60,000 bases of DNA from Bolinopsis microptera (taxonomy: Eukaryota; Ctenophora; Tentaculata; Lobata; Bolinopsidae): assembly GCF_026151205.1 (NCBI RefSeq), contig NC_087077.1, positions 17,408,475 through 17,468,474 of the forward strand, written 5' to 3'. Positions 31,183 to 43,599 of the stretch are shown one piece after another; position 1 is the first letter of the stretch, and each line of letters starts with the position of its first letter. The notes beneath the pieces were generated by a model. It did no database searches and had not been told where the DNA came from. It worked only from the letters and a program-made list of their open reading frames with translations. Both the position numbers and the translations under genes were made by a program.

Positions 31183-33985
31183 TTACACGGTTTTGTTCCA
31201 TCTTGTTACGTTACACGGTTTTGTTCTATTTTGTTACGTTACACGGTTTTGTTCTATCTTGTTAGGTTACACGGTTTTGTTCCATTTTGTTAAGTTACAC
31301 GGTTTTGTTCCATTTTGTTAAGTTACACGGTTTTGTTCTATCTTGTTACGTTACACGGTTTTTTTCCATCTTGTTACGTTACACAGTTTTGTTCCATTTT
31401 GTTAAGTTACACGGTTTTGTTCTATCTTGTTACGTTACACGGTTCTGTTCTATCTTGTTAGGTTACACGGTTTTGTTCTATCTTGTTAAGTTACACGGTT
31501 TTGTTCCATTTTGTTAAGTTACACGGTTTTGTTCCATTTTGTTAAGTTACACGGTTTTGTTCTATTTTGTTAAGTTACACGGTTTTGTTCTATTTTGTTA
31601 AGTTACACGGTTTTGTTCTATCTTGTTACGTTACACGGTTTTGTTCTATTTTGTTAAGTTACACGGTTTTGTTCTATCTTGTAACGTTACACGGTTTTGT
31701 TCTATCTTGTTAAGTTACACGGTTTTGTTCCATTTTGTTAAGTTACACGGTTTTATTCTATTTTGTTAAGTTACACGGTTTTGTTCTATTTTGTTAAGTT
31801 ACACGGTTTTGTTCCATTTTGTTAAGTTACACGGTTTTGTTCCATTTTGTTAAGTTACACGGTTTTGTTCTATTTTGTTAAGTTACACGGTTTTGTTCTA
31901 TTTTGTTAAGTTACACGGTTTTGTTCTATCTTGTTACGTTACACGGTTTTTTTCCATCTTGTTACGTTACACAGTTTTGTTCCATTTTGTTAAGTTACAC
32001 GGTTTTGTTCTATCTTGTTACGTTACACGGTTCTGTTCTATCTTGTTAGGTTACACGGTTTTGTTCTATCTTGTTAAGTTACACGGTTTTGTTCCATTTT
32101 GTTAAGTTACACGGTTTTGTTCCATTTTGTTAAGTTACACGGTTTTGTTCTATTTTGTTAAGTTACACGGTTTTGTTCTATTTTGTTAAGTTACACGGTT
32201 TTGTTCTATCTTGTTACGTTACACGGTTTTGTTCTATTTTGTTAAGTTACACGGTTTTGTTCTATCTTGTAACGTTACACGGTTTTGTTCTATCTTGTTA
32301 AGTTACACGGTTTTGTTCTATCTTGTTAAGTTACACGGTTTTGTTCCATTTTGTTAAGTTACACGGTTTTGTTCTATCTTGTTACGTTACACGGTTCTGT
32401 TCTATCTTGTTAGGTTACACGGTTTTGTTCTATCTTGTTAAGTTACACGGTTTTGTTTCATTTTGTTAAGTTACACGGTTTTGTTCCATTTTGTTAAGTT
32501 ACACGGTTTTGTTCTATTTTGTTAAGTTACACGGTTTTGTTCTATTTTGTTAAGTTACACGGTTTTGTTCTATCTTGTTACGTTACACGGTTTTTTTCTA
32601 TTTTGTTAAGTAACACGGTTTTGTTCCATCTTGTTACGTTACACAGTTTTGTTGTATCTTGTTAAGTTTCACGGTTTTGTTCTATCTTGTAACGTTACAC
32701 GGTTTTGTTCTATCTTGTTAAGTTACACGGTTTTGTTCCATTTTGTTAAGTTACACGGTTTTGTTCTATCTTGTTACGTTACACGGTTCTGTTCTATCTT
32801 GTTAGGTTACACGGTTTTGTTCTATCTTGTTAAGTTACACGGTTTTGTTCCATTTTGTTAAGTTACACGGTTTTGTTCCATTTTGTTAAGTTACACGATT
32901 TTGTTCCATTTTGTTAAGTTACACGGTTTTGTTCTATTTTGTTAAGTTACACGGTTTTGTTCTATTTTGTTAAGTTACACGGTTTTGTTCTATCTTGTTA
33001 CGTTACACGGTTCTGTTCTATCTTGTTAGGTTACACGGTTTTGTTCTATCTTGTTAAGTTACACGATTTTGTTCTATTTTGTTAAGTTACACGGTTTTGT
33101 TCCATTTTGTTAAGTTACACGGTTTTGTTCCATTTTGTTAAGTTACACGGTTTTGTTCTATTTTGTTAAGTTACACGGTTTTGTTCTATTTTGTTAAGTT
33201 ACACGGTTTTGTTCTATCTTGTTAAGTTACACGGTTTTGTTCCATCTTGTTAAGTTACACAGTTTTGTTCCATCTTGTTAAGTTACACAGTTTTGTTCCA
33301 TCTTGTTAAGTTACACGGTTTTTTTCTATCTTGTTAAGTAACACGGTTTTGTTCCATCTTGTTACGTTACACAGTTTTGTTGTATCTTGTTAAGTTTCAC
33401 GGTTTTGTTCTATCTTGTTAAGCTACACGGTTTTGTTCTATCTTGTTAAGTTACATAGTTTTGTTCCATTTTGTTACGTTACACGGTTTTGTTCCATCTT
33501 GTTACGTTACACGGTTTTTTTCTATCTTGTTAAGTTACACGGTTTTGTTCTATCTTGTTAAGTTACACGGTTTTGTTCTATCTTGTTACGTTACACAGTT
33601 TTGTTCTATCTTGTTAAGTTACATGGTTTTGTTCTATTTTGGTAAGTTACACAGTTTTGTTCCATTTTGTTACGTTACACGGTTTTGTTCCATCTTGTAA
33701 CGTTTCACGGTTTTGTTCCATCTTGTTACGTTACACAGTTTTGTTCTATCTTGTTAAGTTACACGGTTTTGTTCCATCTTGTTACGTTACACGGTTTTGT
33801 TCTATCTTGTTAAGTTACACGGTTTTGTTCCATCTTGTTAAGTTACACGGTTTTCTTCTATCTTGTTAAGTTACACGGTTTTGTTCCATCTTGTTACGTT
33901 ACACGGTTTTGTTCTATCTTGTTAAGTTACACGGTTTTGTTCCATCTTGTTAAGTTACACAGTTTTCTTCTATCTTGTTAACAAC
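31183..33985. repeat. 28-bp satellite array, about 100 copies
   Basis: The unit is 28 bp, built of GTTAMGTTACACGGTTTTGT plus TCYATYTT. About 2.8 kb is continuous. Variants (ACACAG for ACACGG, TTTTTT for TTTTGT, GTTAGG/GTTACG/GTTAAG) form a higher-order pattern: the block at 31287 recurs 588 bp (21 units) later at 31875 with very few changes. Because 28 is not a multiple of 3, every frame reads an 84-bp cycle and long false ORFs appear. These are not genes. Confidence 0.97.
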
Positions 33986-34041
33986 ATGATAAATAACCGA
34001 GTTTCACATTGTAAGTTCGGAATATCTAGCAACTAGGAGAA

Positions 34042-34126
34042 CTGCAGAGTGCAGACTGAAGAACTTGGATGAAACAAGCTAGATTCTAGCTAACATCATC
34101 CGAGTTCTCCAGTCTGTACTCTGCAG
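34042..34126. ncRNA. Long near-perfect hairpin (microRNA-precursor-like)
   Basis: Arms 34042-34071 and 34097-34126 pair over 30 positions with one true mismatch and two G-T wobbles. The 25-nt loop contains a further AGCTAGA/TCTAGCT stem. It lies 56 bp after the satellite. Size fits a microRNA precursor, but a foldback repeat is equally possible. Confidence 0.4.
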
Positions 34127-34129
34127 GCA

Positions 34130-35960
34130 CGAAGTTTTTCAGAACACCAACTTGTTGACAACAGTTGGCACATTACGGAGCTCAATGATAATACTCATGC
34201 TTATATAATTTATCTAACAACCAATCTCGTGTCGTATCTTATACTCTTATAGTTGGACTGTCACAATACCATGATTCTGTTCCTGAAGCAGTCTGTTTTT
34301 AAAGTCTCACGTGCAGAGACTAGACCCTATCTGTCAACTAACTGTACTGCAGTAAAACCTCTTTATACTGTGCCTCTCTATACCGGGTATGTCGTTATAA
34401 CCAGGCCTCTTCCTTTCCCTCAAACTTTTAGTTAATTAACTTGTTTTGTGCAAGAACTGTACATAATCATAGCTCACATTTGGTGGTGATCTGAGTAAAT
34501 ATCGAGCTGTATTTCACCACAATAAGGATCTATAGGCTACGTTGAGAGGCTGCAGATACTGGAGAACCGGATCATATGAACCCCTCTAATCTCTATAGTC
34601 TATACCGAGAGGCCCGGACTCGAGATGTTTTAATGTAACTCAGATAATGAAAATGTGTTGTTTGTTATATAACTACCCTAACAGCTCTATATGCCATTAA
34701 GCGCATATTGACTAACCATTGTTTTTTTCTTGTACAACAGATTATGCTTAAAAATAGATTTTCTGAGTGGTAAAAAATAAGAATTTACCGATTGATGGGC
34801 CATGGTAACTTGCCATGGTATTGGTAACTTGCATTCCACTGCCATGGTAACTTGCATTCCTTTGCTTTTCAAGGTCCGTAAACTTAAATTGAACAATTAC
34901 TCAATCATAATGAAAATATCCAACATTCGGAGCAGTATAAGTGACAGTTCAGGGGTCCAACACAAACCAGCACAAACCTGGCCTTTCATCACCCCGACAC
35001 CTGCTATACCTGCCTACCTATTGAACCTATACCTGCAAGATTTCCAGGTAGCCCACATGAAGCCTGGTTCTCCGACCAAGGAATAGTCCAAAACTGGGTT
35101 TAAGAGCTCAGAGTGAGGACAGTACCATTACACTGTTTATATAAGTGGGTTGGTTGGAAGTGATTGTTGAGGATTATTTGTTAATTATATTGTAAGTGGT
35201 AATTGTCTTGTTCGCTTTTAAAACTTGTTTTGTTATTAGTGAGCGTACCTTTTTCTTGTGGCACATGCTTGTGTTCTTGTTCTTTTTATGAGCGTAATAT
35301 AAGTACGTGGTCAAAAATCTTGAATATCTCCACACAGTAAAAGTGAGACCTCTCTCGTACGAACCACAATGGTACCGGCAGTTTACTAAGTGAATTCAAA
35401 GTTGTCGAATTAAGAAATGCCACAAAATTAATGCGTTACATATTATATAATAAACGCACATAAAAACTCTGCTAACTTTAACACGTGTATTTATTCACTA
35501 TTTAATTTCATTCGACGAGATGTTACATATTTCAAGGTCGACAGCTTAAGTTAAATTTTTCGAATATAGTGACAGTAAGGGGTTTTCAGCTAATGGCCTT
35601 GATGAGTTTTAGATTATCGTTGAAAGTTATCAGTTTAAAAGTCACATCTATTGTTGGATTATATAACGTCAGTCATAAGAAATATCCGTGCAATTTGGTG
35701 GTTTTCAAAGAGTTCAGTTCGAATCGTTCAAAGTTCCATTTTTAAATTCCTATCTAAAATAGGATTATACAGCATATTTCAGGGGCCAAAAGTCAGTGCG
35801 AATAAGCTTTGGGGTTTATACCTAATTTAATGTATGCCCAATTGAGATAACTTTTTGATATGATTTGCTATCATATCATTCATCACTCATTCGAGGAATC
35901 TATCTTAATCATCAAATAATAACCGCGTTAATTGTTTTCAAATGAATGTTCATTTTGATA
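34130..35960. other. Unassigned DNA
   Basis: No gene recognised. Short repeats of GCCATGGTAACTTGCATTCC occur at 34798-34862. Confidence 0.4.
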
Positions 35961-35977
35961 TGAATCATGATATCGGC

Positions 35978-36078
35978 TGTCCCGCTGTCCCGCTGTCCCG
36001 CTGTCCCGCTGTCCCACTGTCCCACTGTCCCACTGTCCCGCTGTCCCGCTATCCCGCTGTCCTGCTATCCTGCTGTCC
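35978..36078. repeat. CTGTCCCG octamer minisatellite
   Basis: About 12 tandem copies of CTGTCCCG with CTGTCCCA, CTATCCCG and CTATCCTG variants. Confidence 0.9.
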
Positions 36079-36728
36079 TCGATCTTGTTTTGCACTGAGG
36101 GACACCGGACAGTACATGTCGTACGGAAGGCGAACTAGCTCATATCTCTCCGGTTTCAGATGTGAAAGTGCCATTGTTTGCAAGAGATTGGTGTAAATCT
36201 GTATGTTGTTGATGAAAACTTAACGCTACACAGCAACATACACTACAAGGTTTTCATAAATACCTCACTAAGTTCACGTGCGGAGTCCTCTGGGAAAATG
36301 CCGCGCATTGCTGTTTGCACGTGTTACTGGATTAGTTTTAAATATTGTTGTTGAAATTTCCAATTTTTAAAACATTCTTTAGACTGTTCACTAAATTTCC
36401 GGACGTTCGAATTTTCAGAACTATTATGTTTTCAAACACTATGAGAACCTAATCAACTGCTTGATTGCTGTGGACCACGCGATCTGATCATAAAAACGCT
36501 TGATAACTACGTCATAACTCCCAACTTATAATTAAAAGCAATACTATATTTTGCTCCAACTTCAACAGCTGTACCCTTCTCTATGAAATTGAATCTTCGC
36601 CTGAATCCTGTGGCACCGGACTAGCCTCTACCCAATCTTCAACCACAGTACTTAAATCCCCCACCACAATACTTTCTTGGAAGATCTTCAGATCATACGA
36701 TCTGGGTTGGTCTAATTACACTATTTAG

Positions 36729-37561
36729 CATAGATGCGGAGTTCGTTGATTTTTGGCGTAGAGTTCGTGGAGTTCGTTCAAAATTTGGAGTTCGTTAGAG
36801 TTCGTTGGAGTTCGTTAGTCAATTTTTCAAAAAAAAACATGGAAAATGTTTTTTTTTTTAAAGTAATCAGCTCAGGATTTCTCGCATGATCTCAGATATT
36901 TATTGGGGTAAAAATAACGATCTTGGCAGGCGTTATCACGTACCAAACTATGCATACAGATAACTATAAACTGTACATTATTATATCAACTTTACTGTAG
37001 TACTGTACACTGTCTACTTTACTGCTGAAAGTTGTACCTACAATGACATTTGAATCATCAACTATACCTATAAGTCTATACACAGTGCACTTCAATTTCA
37101 AATAGTTCAGTCTGCTGTACATGGCAAAATAAAATGTATACATCATACATGAACACTGAATGTACAATGTACATTCGGTGTGATCACAGCTGTTTACAGC
37201 AGAAGAAAACGAAACGCAACGCCAGAAGTACAAGTTGAAGTTTTCTGCAACGTGTCCAGGGAACGTGCGCGCGCAAACTATTGGCGCCAGAATGTTCCAG
37301 TCGATCGACCAGTCCTTGTACTGTGAAATGTACAGTGTACACGCGACGCGTGGTAGAAGTTTCGAGTACCAATATATTTAGTTGTTTTACAATCGTATGT
37401 TATGTGTTGAATTGGCTGAATTGTAAATACAATTTCTGTTTAATTTCATTTTACGTAAGTTGTACAAAACGAACTCCTCAAGAGTTCGTAATTTTGGGTT
37501 GATGAGTTCGTAGAGTTCGTTGTCACTGAGGAGTTCGTAGAGTTCGTACGTATCATCTATG
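36729..37561. mobile_element. hAT-like nonautonomous element (833 bp) with 8-bp TSD
   Basis: An exact 8-bp duplication, CTATTTAG, lies at 36721-36728 and 37562-37569. The element begins CATAGATG and ends CATCTATG, giving inverted ends. Inside both ends the octamer GAGTTCGT repeats about five times, on the same strand on both sides, resembling subterminal transposase-binding arrays. The interior has no transposase frame. Confidence 0.8.
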
Positions 37562-37800
37562 CTATTTAGCTAGGATACTATTTTTCTTGTTTCGCGTACT
37601 CGTAGTACCCTATTTCTATTATCTTGAAACGGTTTATTAAAGATATTATGACCGTCAGACTGTCGCACATATTCAAAAGTCAGTGACAGTAGGAGCTTCT
37701 TGTTTCTAAATAACAAGCTCCTGTAAATTTGGTTGACTTTCAGAAGTTAAAATAATGTTTTCGCCAATAACTCGAGAAATAAGCATTTAAGGGTATTTTT

Positions 37801-37849
37801 GCGGCACCCGACTACCATCGTCCATCATCCTATGGTTGTCGGGTGCCGC
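37801..37849. other. Strong GC-rich hairpin
   Basis: GCGGCACCCGAC-T-ACCAT and ATGGT-T-GTCGGGTGCCGC form 17 pairs around one T-T mismatch, with a 13-nt loop. It stands alone in AT-rich DNA. It could be a terminal structure of a small repeat or a transcript terminus. Confidence 0.7.
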
Positions 37850-40800
37850 GCACGAGCGATATGAACTTATCGCTTATTATTAATAACACTTATCATTAAT
37901 AACGCATATTTAAATGTGCTGAGTAGAGATTTCACACACCTTTCAAAATCAAGTTATGACTTATGACTTAGGTTGGGGCGTATGAGCGCTTGAAAAAATT
38001 GTTCAAGAGTCAACAAAGTTTTCCCCATTAGTTTCAGTCTAACTCTTTTTTGTGGTTCGTTGGACTATGGTTATCACATTCCTGTATCGAAACCTTTGTT
38101 AGGTACAAATTTATTCACAGACTGATATTCCTTCCCTTACTACTAAATGAGGCTATCAATTGTTATATTTATATGAAAATACAATATTTATATAATTATG
38201 TAAAAATTGTATGGTTTATAAACCATTTGGAACTCTTAGTCAACCAAGTTTGTCGTCTAAGAGTTGACTAAGGAGTAGGACCACATGTTTTAAAATCAAT
38301 ACCATGATATGTTTACACGCTTTACAAACACCACCAGCACTGTGTGCATGTTGTTCACAAATCTGTTTCTATATTTTGTGGACAAAGCATGTTGTTCACA
38401 AATCTGTCTCTGTATTTTTTTGGGTGAGGCTGTAACTTTTCACTGATCGTTTCGTAGGTACGTACTGGGCATTTTTGGAAGCTGTTATTGTTGGAAGCTG
38501 TTAATTCATTTGTCCTTTCTTTCTCAGTCTCCTTCTGAAAAAGTTTCATACAATGAAAAATTCCGCTGCTTGCTCTAAATGCACTCTGACAAAGGAGGCT
38601 GGTGTTTCAAAGGCTGGCACCGAATTATTGTTGATAAACTCAAGACTTTTCATGAATTGCACATATTTTCATCAGAAAATATCCTCGCAAGATCAAATAT
38701 TCTTTGACTGCTACAGTACGGTTATTTTGCAAATCGGTGCCGTGTTGCTTTAGAGCATGAGCTGCTAAGAATCAACTTGTATTCGGAACTTGTACTAAAC
38801 TTGTAAACTTGTAAATAAAAATTGCAAGCAGACGGAAAAGTTAGCTTACACTGGTATTATGAAGTGTACAGGTGTGTATGTCTGTTGAGAAATGTATACT
38901 TTTAGAACGGCACACTCTCTTTTTAATAACTCTGTAGTTATAAGTAGTAAGCATCTTGTGATCGTCTCATCTCTCCTAACTCTCAGCGTAGAACTAGAAA
39001 GCTCCACATGTACCATTATCATTATACTGTTTAATCCCATGTGTATTATAATGTGTTTTTATTTTACGTCCGTTGAGCAGTTAATAAGATACTCCTTTGT
39101 TCCTTTGTTCGTAGTTTTAAATAATTCTTAACTTTTCTAACTCTTGACTTCATTAAAAATGTTAATCGGGCGATTTTGTTGAGTAAGTTGAATGAGGAGT
39201 GCTTTTCACGGCGTAAAAATGGCTTTTCCATTTACTTTCAGCATTTTTTATTATTTATTTGATATCTTTCTCAGTTCTGCTGCAATATTTATTATGGCAT
39301 ACTTACTATGTTGGAATTTAGATTCGTGTTTCCATTTCGATTGAAGCACTTGGCATTCCTATTAATAATGTTTAGATGAATTTCTGTGATTATATAATTG
39401 CTAGTAAAGATGGGTTCATTGCTTCTTGAAACGACTGTAACCAGCATCGACACAGCTTTAGTGGCAGGAAATGAGACCTCAATGAAATTTAGTGGGTGAC
39501 AGGAGCAGCTTCATTTTTGAAAGTGCTCTATTTTTGTTACCACTTTACAATTCGCTGCAACTTATATTACTTATTTTGATTAGTTTTTATTCAATAATAA
39601 CAAATTATTGTTTTTTGCCATCCTTAGATGCTTCAAATAAAAACATTATGGAAATTTAAATGTACGATCGACAAAACGTAACCCGTTTACCATTTTCATC
39701 CCACTTTTGATATATGTTTCTTTTTACGGTTTCTTGCCAAATTTTACAAAAGGGGGCAATAATTTATTAGATTTATATTTTACCCGTGATAATCACAGAA
39801 TTCTGTAATATTTGAAGTAGAGATAAGGACACTGAGTAAATTGATATGTTTAACAAAAAAGGTTTCAGATACGCTAGTTTTTCTACTACTACTAAAACTA
39901 AGAAAGTAATGCTTCGAATTGTCTGTGATTTCATTCAGAAGTTAGTTAATTAGATGGATTTGGCATTTGTTCAGTATTTTGCAAGGAAGTATGGATTGGC
40001 GTGTACCTGTAAGTGAGGAAAACCGACAAAGAAGGTTTTAAGTTTCCTACCCTAATTCGTTGCTCCACTAAGTCGAACATCTAGAGTCAAGACAATAAAA
40101 TAATTAATCAAAGTCATTATAACATTAATGATAAGTTATTATATTTTTAGTATATAAACTATGACGTCTTCTTTGATCTTTATCGTTTGTATAGATGTCA
40201 ACGTTGATAAATTGTTTTAAATTCAAATTACTATTTATATCTTATTTGAAAAAGTTCATATTCTTTTTAGACTTTATAGAGTCTATTTGACAGATAGTTA
40301 ACAATATCTATTGTCAATGTGAGCTGGATATTATAGTGACTCTGTCTCAAATCATTACTTTTCCTTTGTATAATTAGGGTTATAAATTTTAAATGTTTCT
40401 TTCAACTTTGATACACATAACCCATTTTACTGCAAACTGCAGCAGCCGGCATGATCGGCCCTTTACAGTTAGTACATACAGCAAGGTTGTCGAGCCCTTC
40501 TAACATGGCCATAATAAATTGCAGCTCTGTAAATTTTGTAAGTTAAGTACCAGAAACCCTATTCCCAAAATTAAGTTCTATGAATCCATGAAACTTCCCG
40601 GTTCCCATGAAATTCTAACATTCAAAACGGTACCATAGAAACTCAACTATGTTATAGGATCGTCCCCTTCAAAGAAACATAACATTCTTAAAATATAGAA
40701 ATATTCAAACTTGTCATGCAGGAGAGAACAAGTGGCAACATTAATATATCCAGTGTCATGTAATTAACAAATGTGCAGAATAGAGTAGTATAACTTTATA

Positions 40801-43250
40801 ATCCTGACCTGCATCTTACACCAGCTATTCTCGGTTCGTTAGTTCATTCGCCACACTTTGTCCGCCTGTAGACGTAGTTCTTCTGCTTTTTTTTCTGCTA
40901 ATTCGACACATTCGTTCGTGTCAGGTTTCAAGTTTGTAATGCATACCCCCAGATGGTTTTCAATCACATTCTTGTGGTTCTGGCAATATGAATTTCATTT
41001 TATTCTAGGTGACTTGAGGTTATCTGAGAAAATGTAGATGATTCATATGTTTACTGACCAAAGCTTAGTAGTTTCATTTACAATAATGCATACTTTTATA
41101 CTTTACCTTCAGGCCTGTTGAGTGTTGGTACAGTAAAAACAACTTATTGAGTGTGTAATTTTTTCAACATAAGGTTGAAATATCCACAAACAAAACAACA
41201 CTCATACTCCTGATCGGTGGCGTTCTCCACCATTTCAGGGTGACGCTAATTCACCCGAGATGACATTCCCGCAAGCCAGTTACATCATCACCATAAAATA
41301 ACCTCCTCTATTTTTCTAACTTACAGCAAATACTTGGGCCAATAATTACCTGCTGATTATGGACGACTAATTAAGTAATTATATGAGTATATCGCAAGGC
41401 CACAAACAGGTAATTTACTTAACATCATAGCCCAACACCCATTGGTAGTTGGTATGAACGTATTTTTTATGAATTTTTTATCCGTTGTAAAATTTGTGAG
41501 AGTTTCTGGAACCCACCTGAATGGTTTCAGCCTTCGTGACGTGCGGCAGGTATTTCTATAGCTTCCTTCTAAATGTAACATCTAACTCAGTCAGCCGAAA
41601 TGATTCTTGTTTATCAGCCACTATTAGCAATAAATTATTGTATTATATTATATTAGCAATAAATCTCGAGCTTAATTAAAGTAAAGTTTCCTCAGAAAAT
41701 ATCCGCATTCCATGATTCGGACGATAATATTTGACAGATTCAGCTATAAACTTTCAAAATTAACATTTTCATACAGCTTATATTTTTAGAATTGGTTATT
41801 GGATTTATTGAAAACTCGGAGCCGGACTAGTTTGACGAAGCTTCTTTTAAAATGCGATAACCAAGCAATTCAGACACAATTTAAAATGTCTTCTCATCTT
41901 CTTCACGGGTGAATGATTCGTTTAGTGTACACATTTTTTTTCTTATACGTATTCTTAGAACTCACTTTTTAGAGCGTATTTTTAGAATATTGCAATATTG
42001 TTGACAGTTGCTTCACGGGCTGAGAAGTATTCACAGTACTTTATCCTCAAACTTATTGAAACATGGCACCTGTATCACGTATTTAACTGCAGTTCTTTGT
42101 TCTTAATTATCTGATACGGTCCGGCTGTCGTGGTGACACCACCTACCACCTAGACTTAGTTGTTACGGTATTTGTGTGGCACAAGTTGTGCCACTTGAGC
42201 ACTTACTTATGTCTTAGAGACTTATATTGAAACATGGCATTTCAAGTCTGTTCAGTAATTAGTTCTACAGTCGAATTGTCGTGACAAAACCCAACAACAT
42301 GCTTAATTCCTGTTTAATACAACCATAGTGTGATTGTATTCCTGTTTAACCTACTTGTGCTTGTGTGTCCTACCAGTAACACCTACTCACACTTCACGGT
42401 GTGCAAGCATTCCATTCATCAAGCTCTCTCTGTTTTATATACATTTCAATTAAGTACCTCTAAGATAAAGGAAACTGCCCTCAGAGCTGACTTTGCACAT
42501 GTTTACATTTACATTGTATTTGCATGAGTCTCTATTGTGCCAAAGAAAGGTTACCCTTGTATACAATACCATGGTACTGTTACCATGGTACTGTTACCAT
42601 GGTACCGTTGCAGCCTCTCGCGAGAAATCTTCACAAGCTCTAATCACTGTGTTTCTAACAAAGGTAAGCGACACTCACTTGCTAACCACCACATTGCTAG
42701 TTCAGCTCAACTATCTCTTTTATTCTCAACAGCTCGTACGTATTTTTAAGTTTCCAGAACACTCCTCCACATTTCTACAGTTCCCAAACTCGACATTTTT
42801 AGAGCACTCGCTTGCCAAATAACGCCTCTTCATCCAAGTTCAGCGGCTGCTAGCGGATCGTCAGTCACCACTGAGCCATGAAGGTATGAATGTGACATTT
42901 TTCGTCTCGATAGTAGCTTGGTAGAGCAGGAGGCTACTGAATTTTGACCCGTACCTACATTCTCCCCTCTCACCACAGGCTCGTGGAGACCTGCCAGCCT
43001 GGTGGAGACTGTCTCAAGTAGTCTCCATACCTGCTTGAACCAAACTTCGACACTTCAACTTCTTCTACAGAACGCTTCTTAGCTGCCACCTCTCATCTCA
43101 TATGTATTCAATCATTTTGTTCGTCTCCTGGTTTTGCCGTGATTCTTTTCAGGAAGATACTTTACTCGCACGAATTTTAATGTACATGGCCAATTGTAGC
43201 GGGCTCGAATTCATTGCATAAGTATTGTTATGTATATTATGTGTATTATG
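37850..43250. other. Long gene-poor interval
   Basis: No recognisable coding domain. Open frames are short and match nothing I know. Present are a direct duplication of TGTTGTTCACAAATCTGT (38349 and 38390), three CCATGGTACTGTTA units (42570-42605) and scattered AT-rich DNA. Regulatory sequence or missed short exons cannot be excluded. Confidence 0.35.
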
Positions 43251-43575
43251 GTCCATATAAAATTAGGTCCACCCTAAATCATCCCTCAACCACAATTAAA
43301 TTGGGTTAGTGATACTGATAGTCGGAGGGCCGTAAGGTGTCGAAGTTGAAAGGATGCCACCATCCTGGCTGAGGCAAATCAAACTACCATCACAGTTTTT
43401 TACATTTACAATGCTTGTGGCGGCCGGCGGGCGAGGATTCACTGCTGGTGCATTATGGTTCACCCAGAATTAGGTTCGCATTGAGCCATTCCTCAACTCC
43501 AAAGTTCGGTTAGTTAGAGGGCTGTTAGGTGTCGGATAAGCTGTGAGGATGCCGTCATCCTGGTTGACGTACTCA
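43251..43575 (+). repeat. Diverged tandem duplication (two ~125-bp copies)
   Basis: Copy 1 (about 43251-43378) and copy 2 (about 43458-43575) share AATTAGGTYC, ATYCCTCAAC, GGTTAGT, GAGGGC-GT-AGGTGTCG and GGATGCC-YCATCCTGG in the same order. GGATGCCACCATCC-type inverted pairs are kept in both. It may be a SINE pair or a duplicated structured segment. Confidence 0.6.
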
Positions 43576-43599
43576 TATATACAATACTCAATTTCATCA

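Noticed and set aside
31084-33869. Six or more ORFs of 67-85 codons rich in Phe/Leu/Cys
   Set aside because: They are read from the 28-bp satellite. Since 28 is not divisible by 3, all frames cycle through the same peptides.
42841-42885. Possible first exon (GCCATGAAG followed by GTATGA donor)
   Set aside because: Only two codons, with no supporting upstream promoter or downstream exon. It could belong to the gene ending at 48238, but this cannot be shown.
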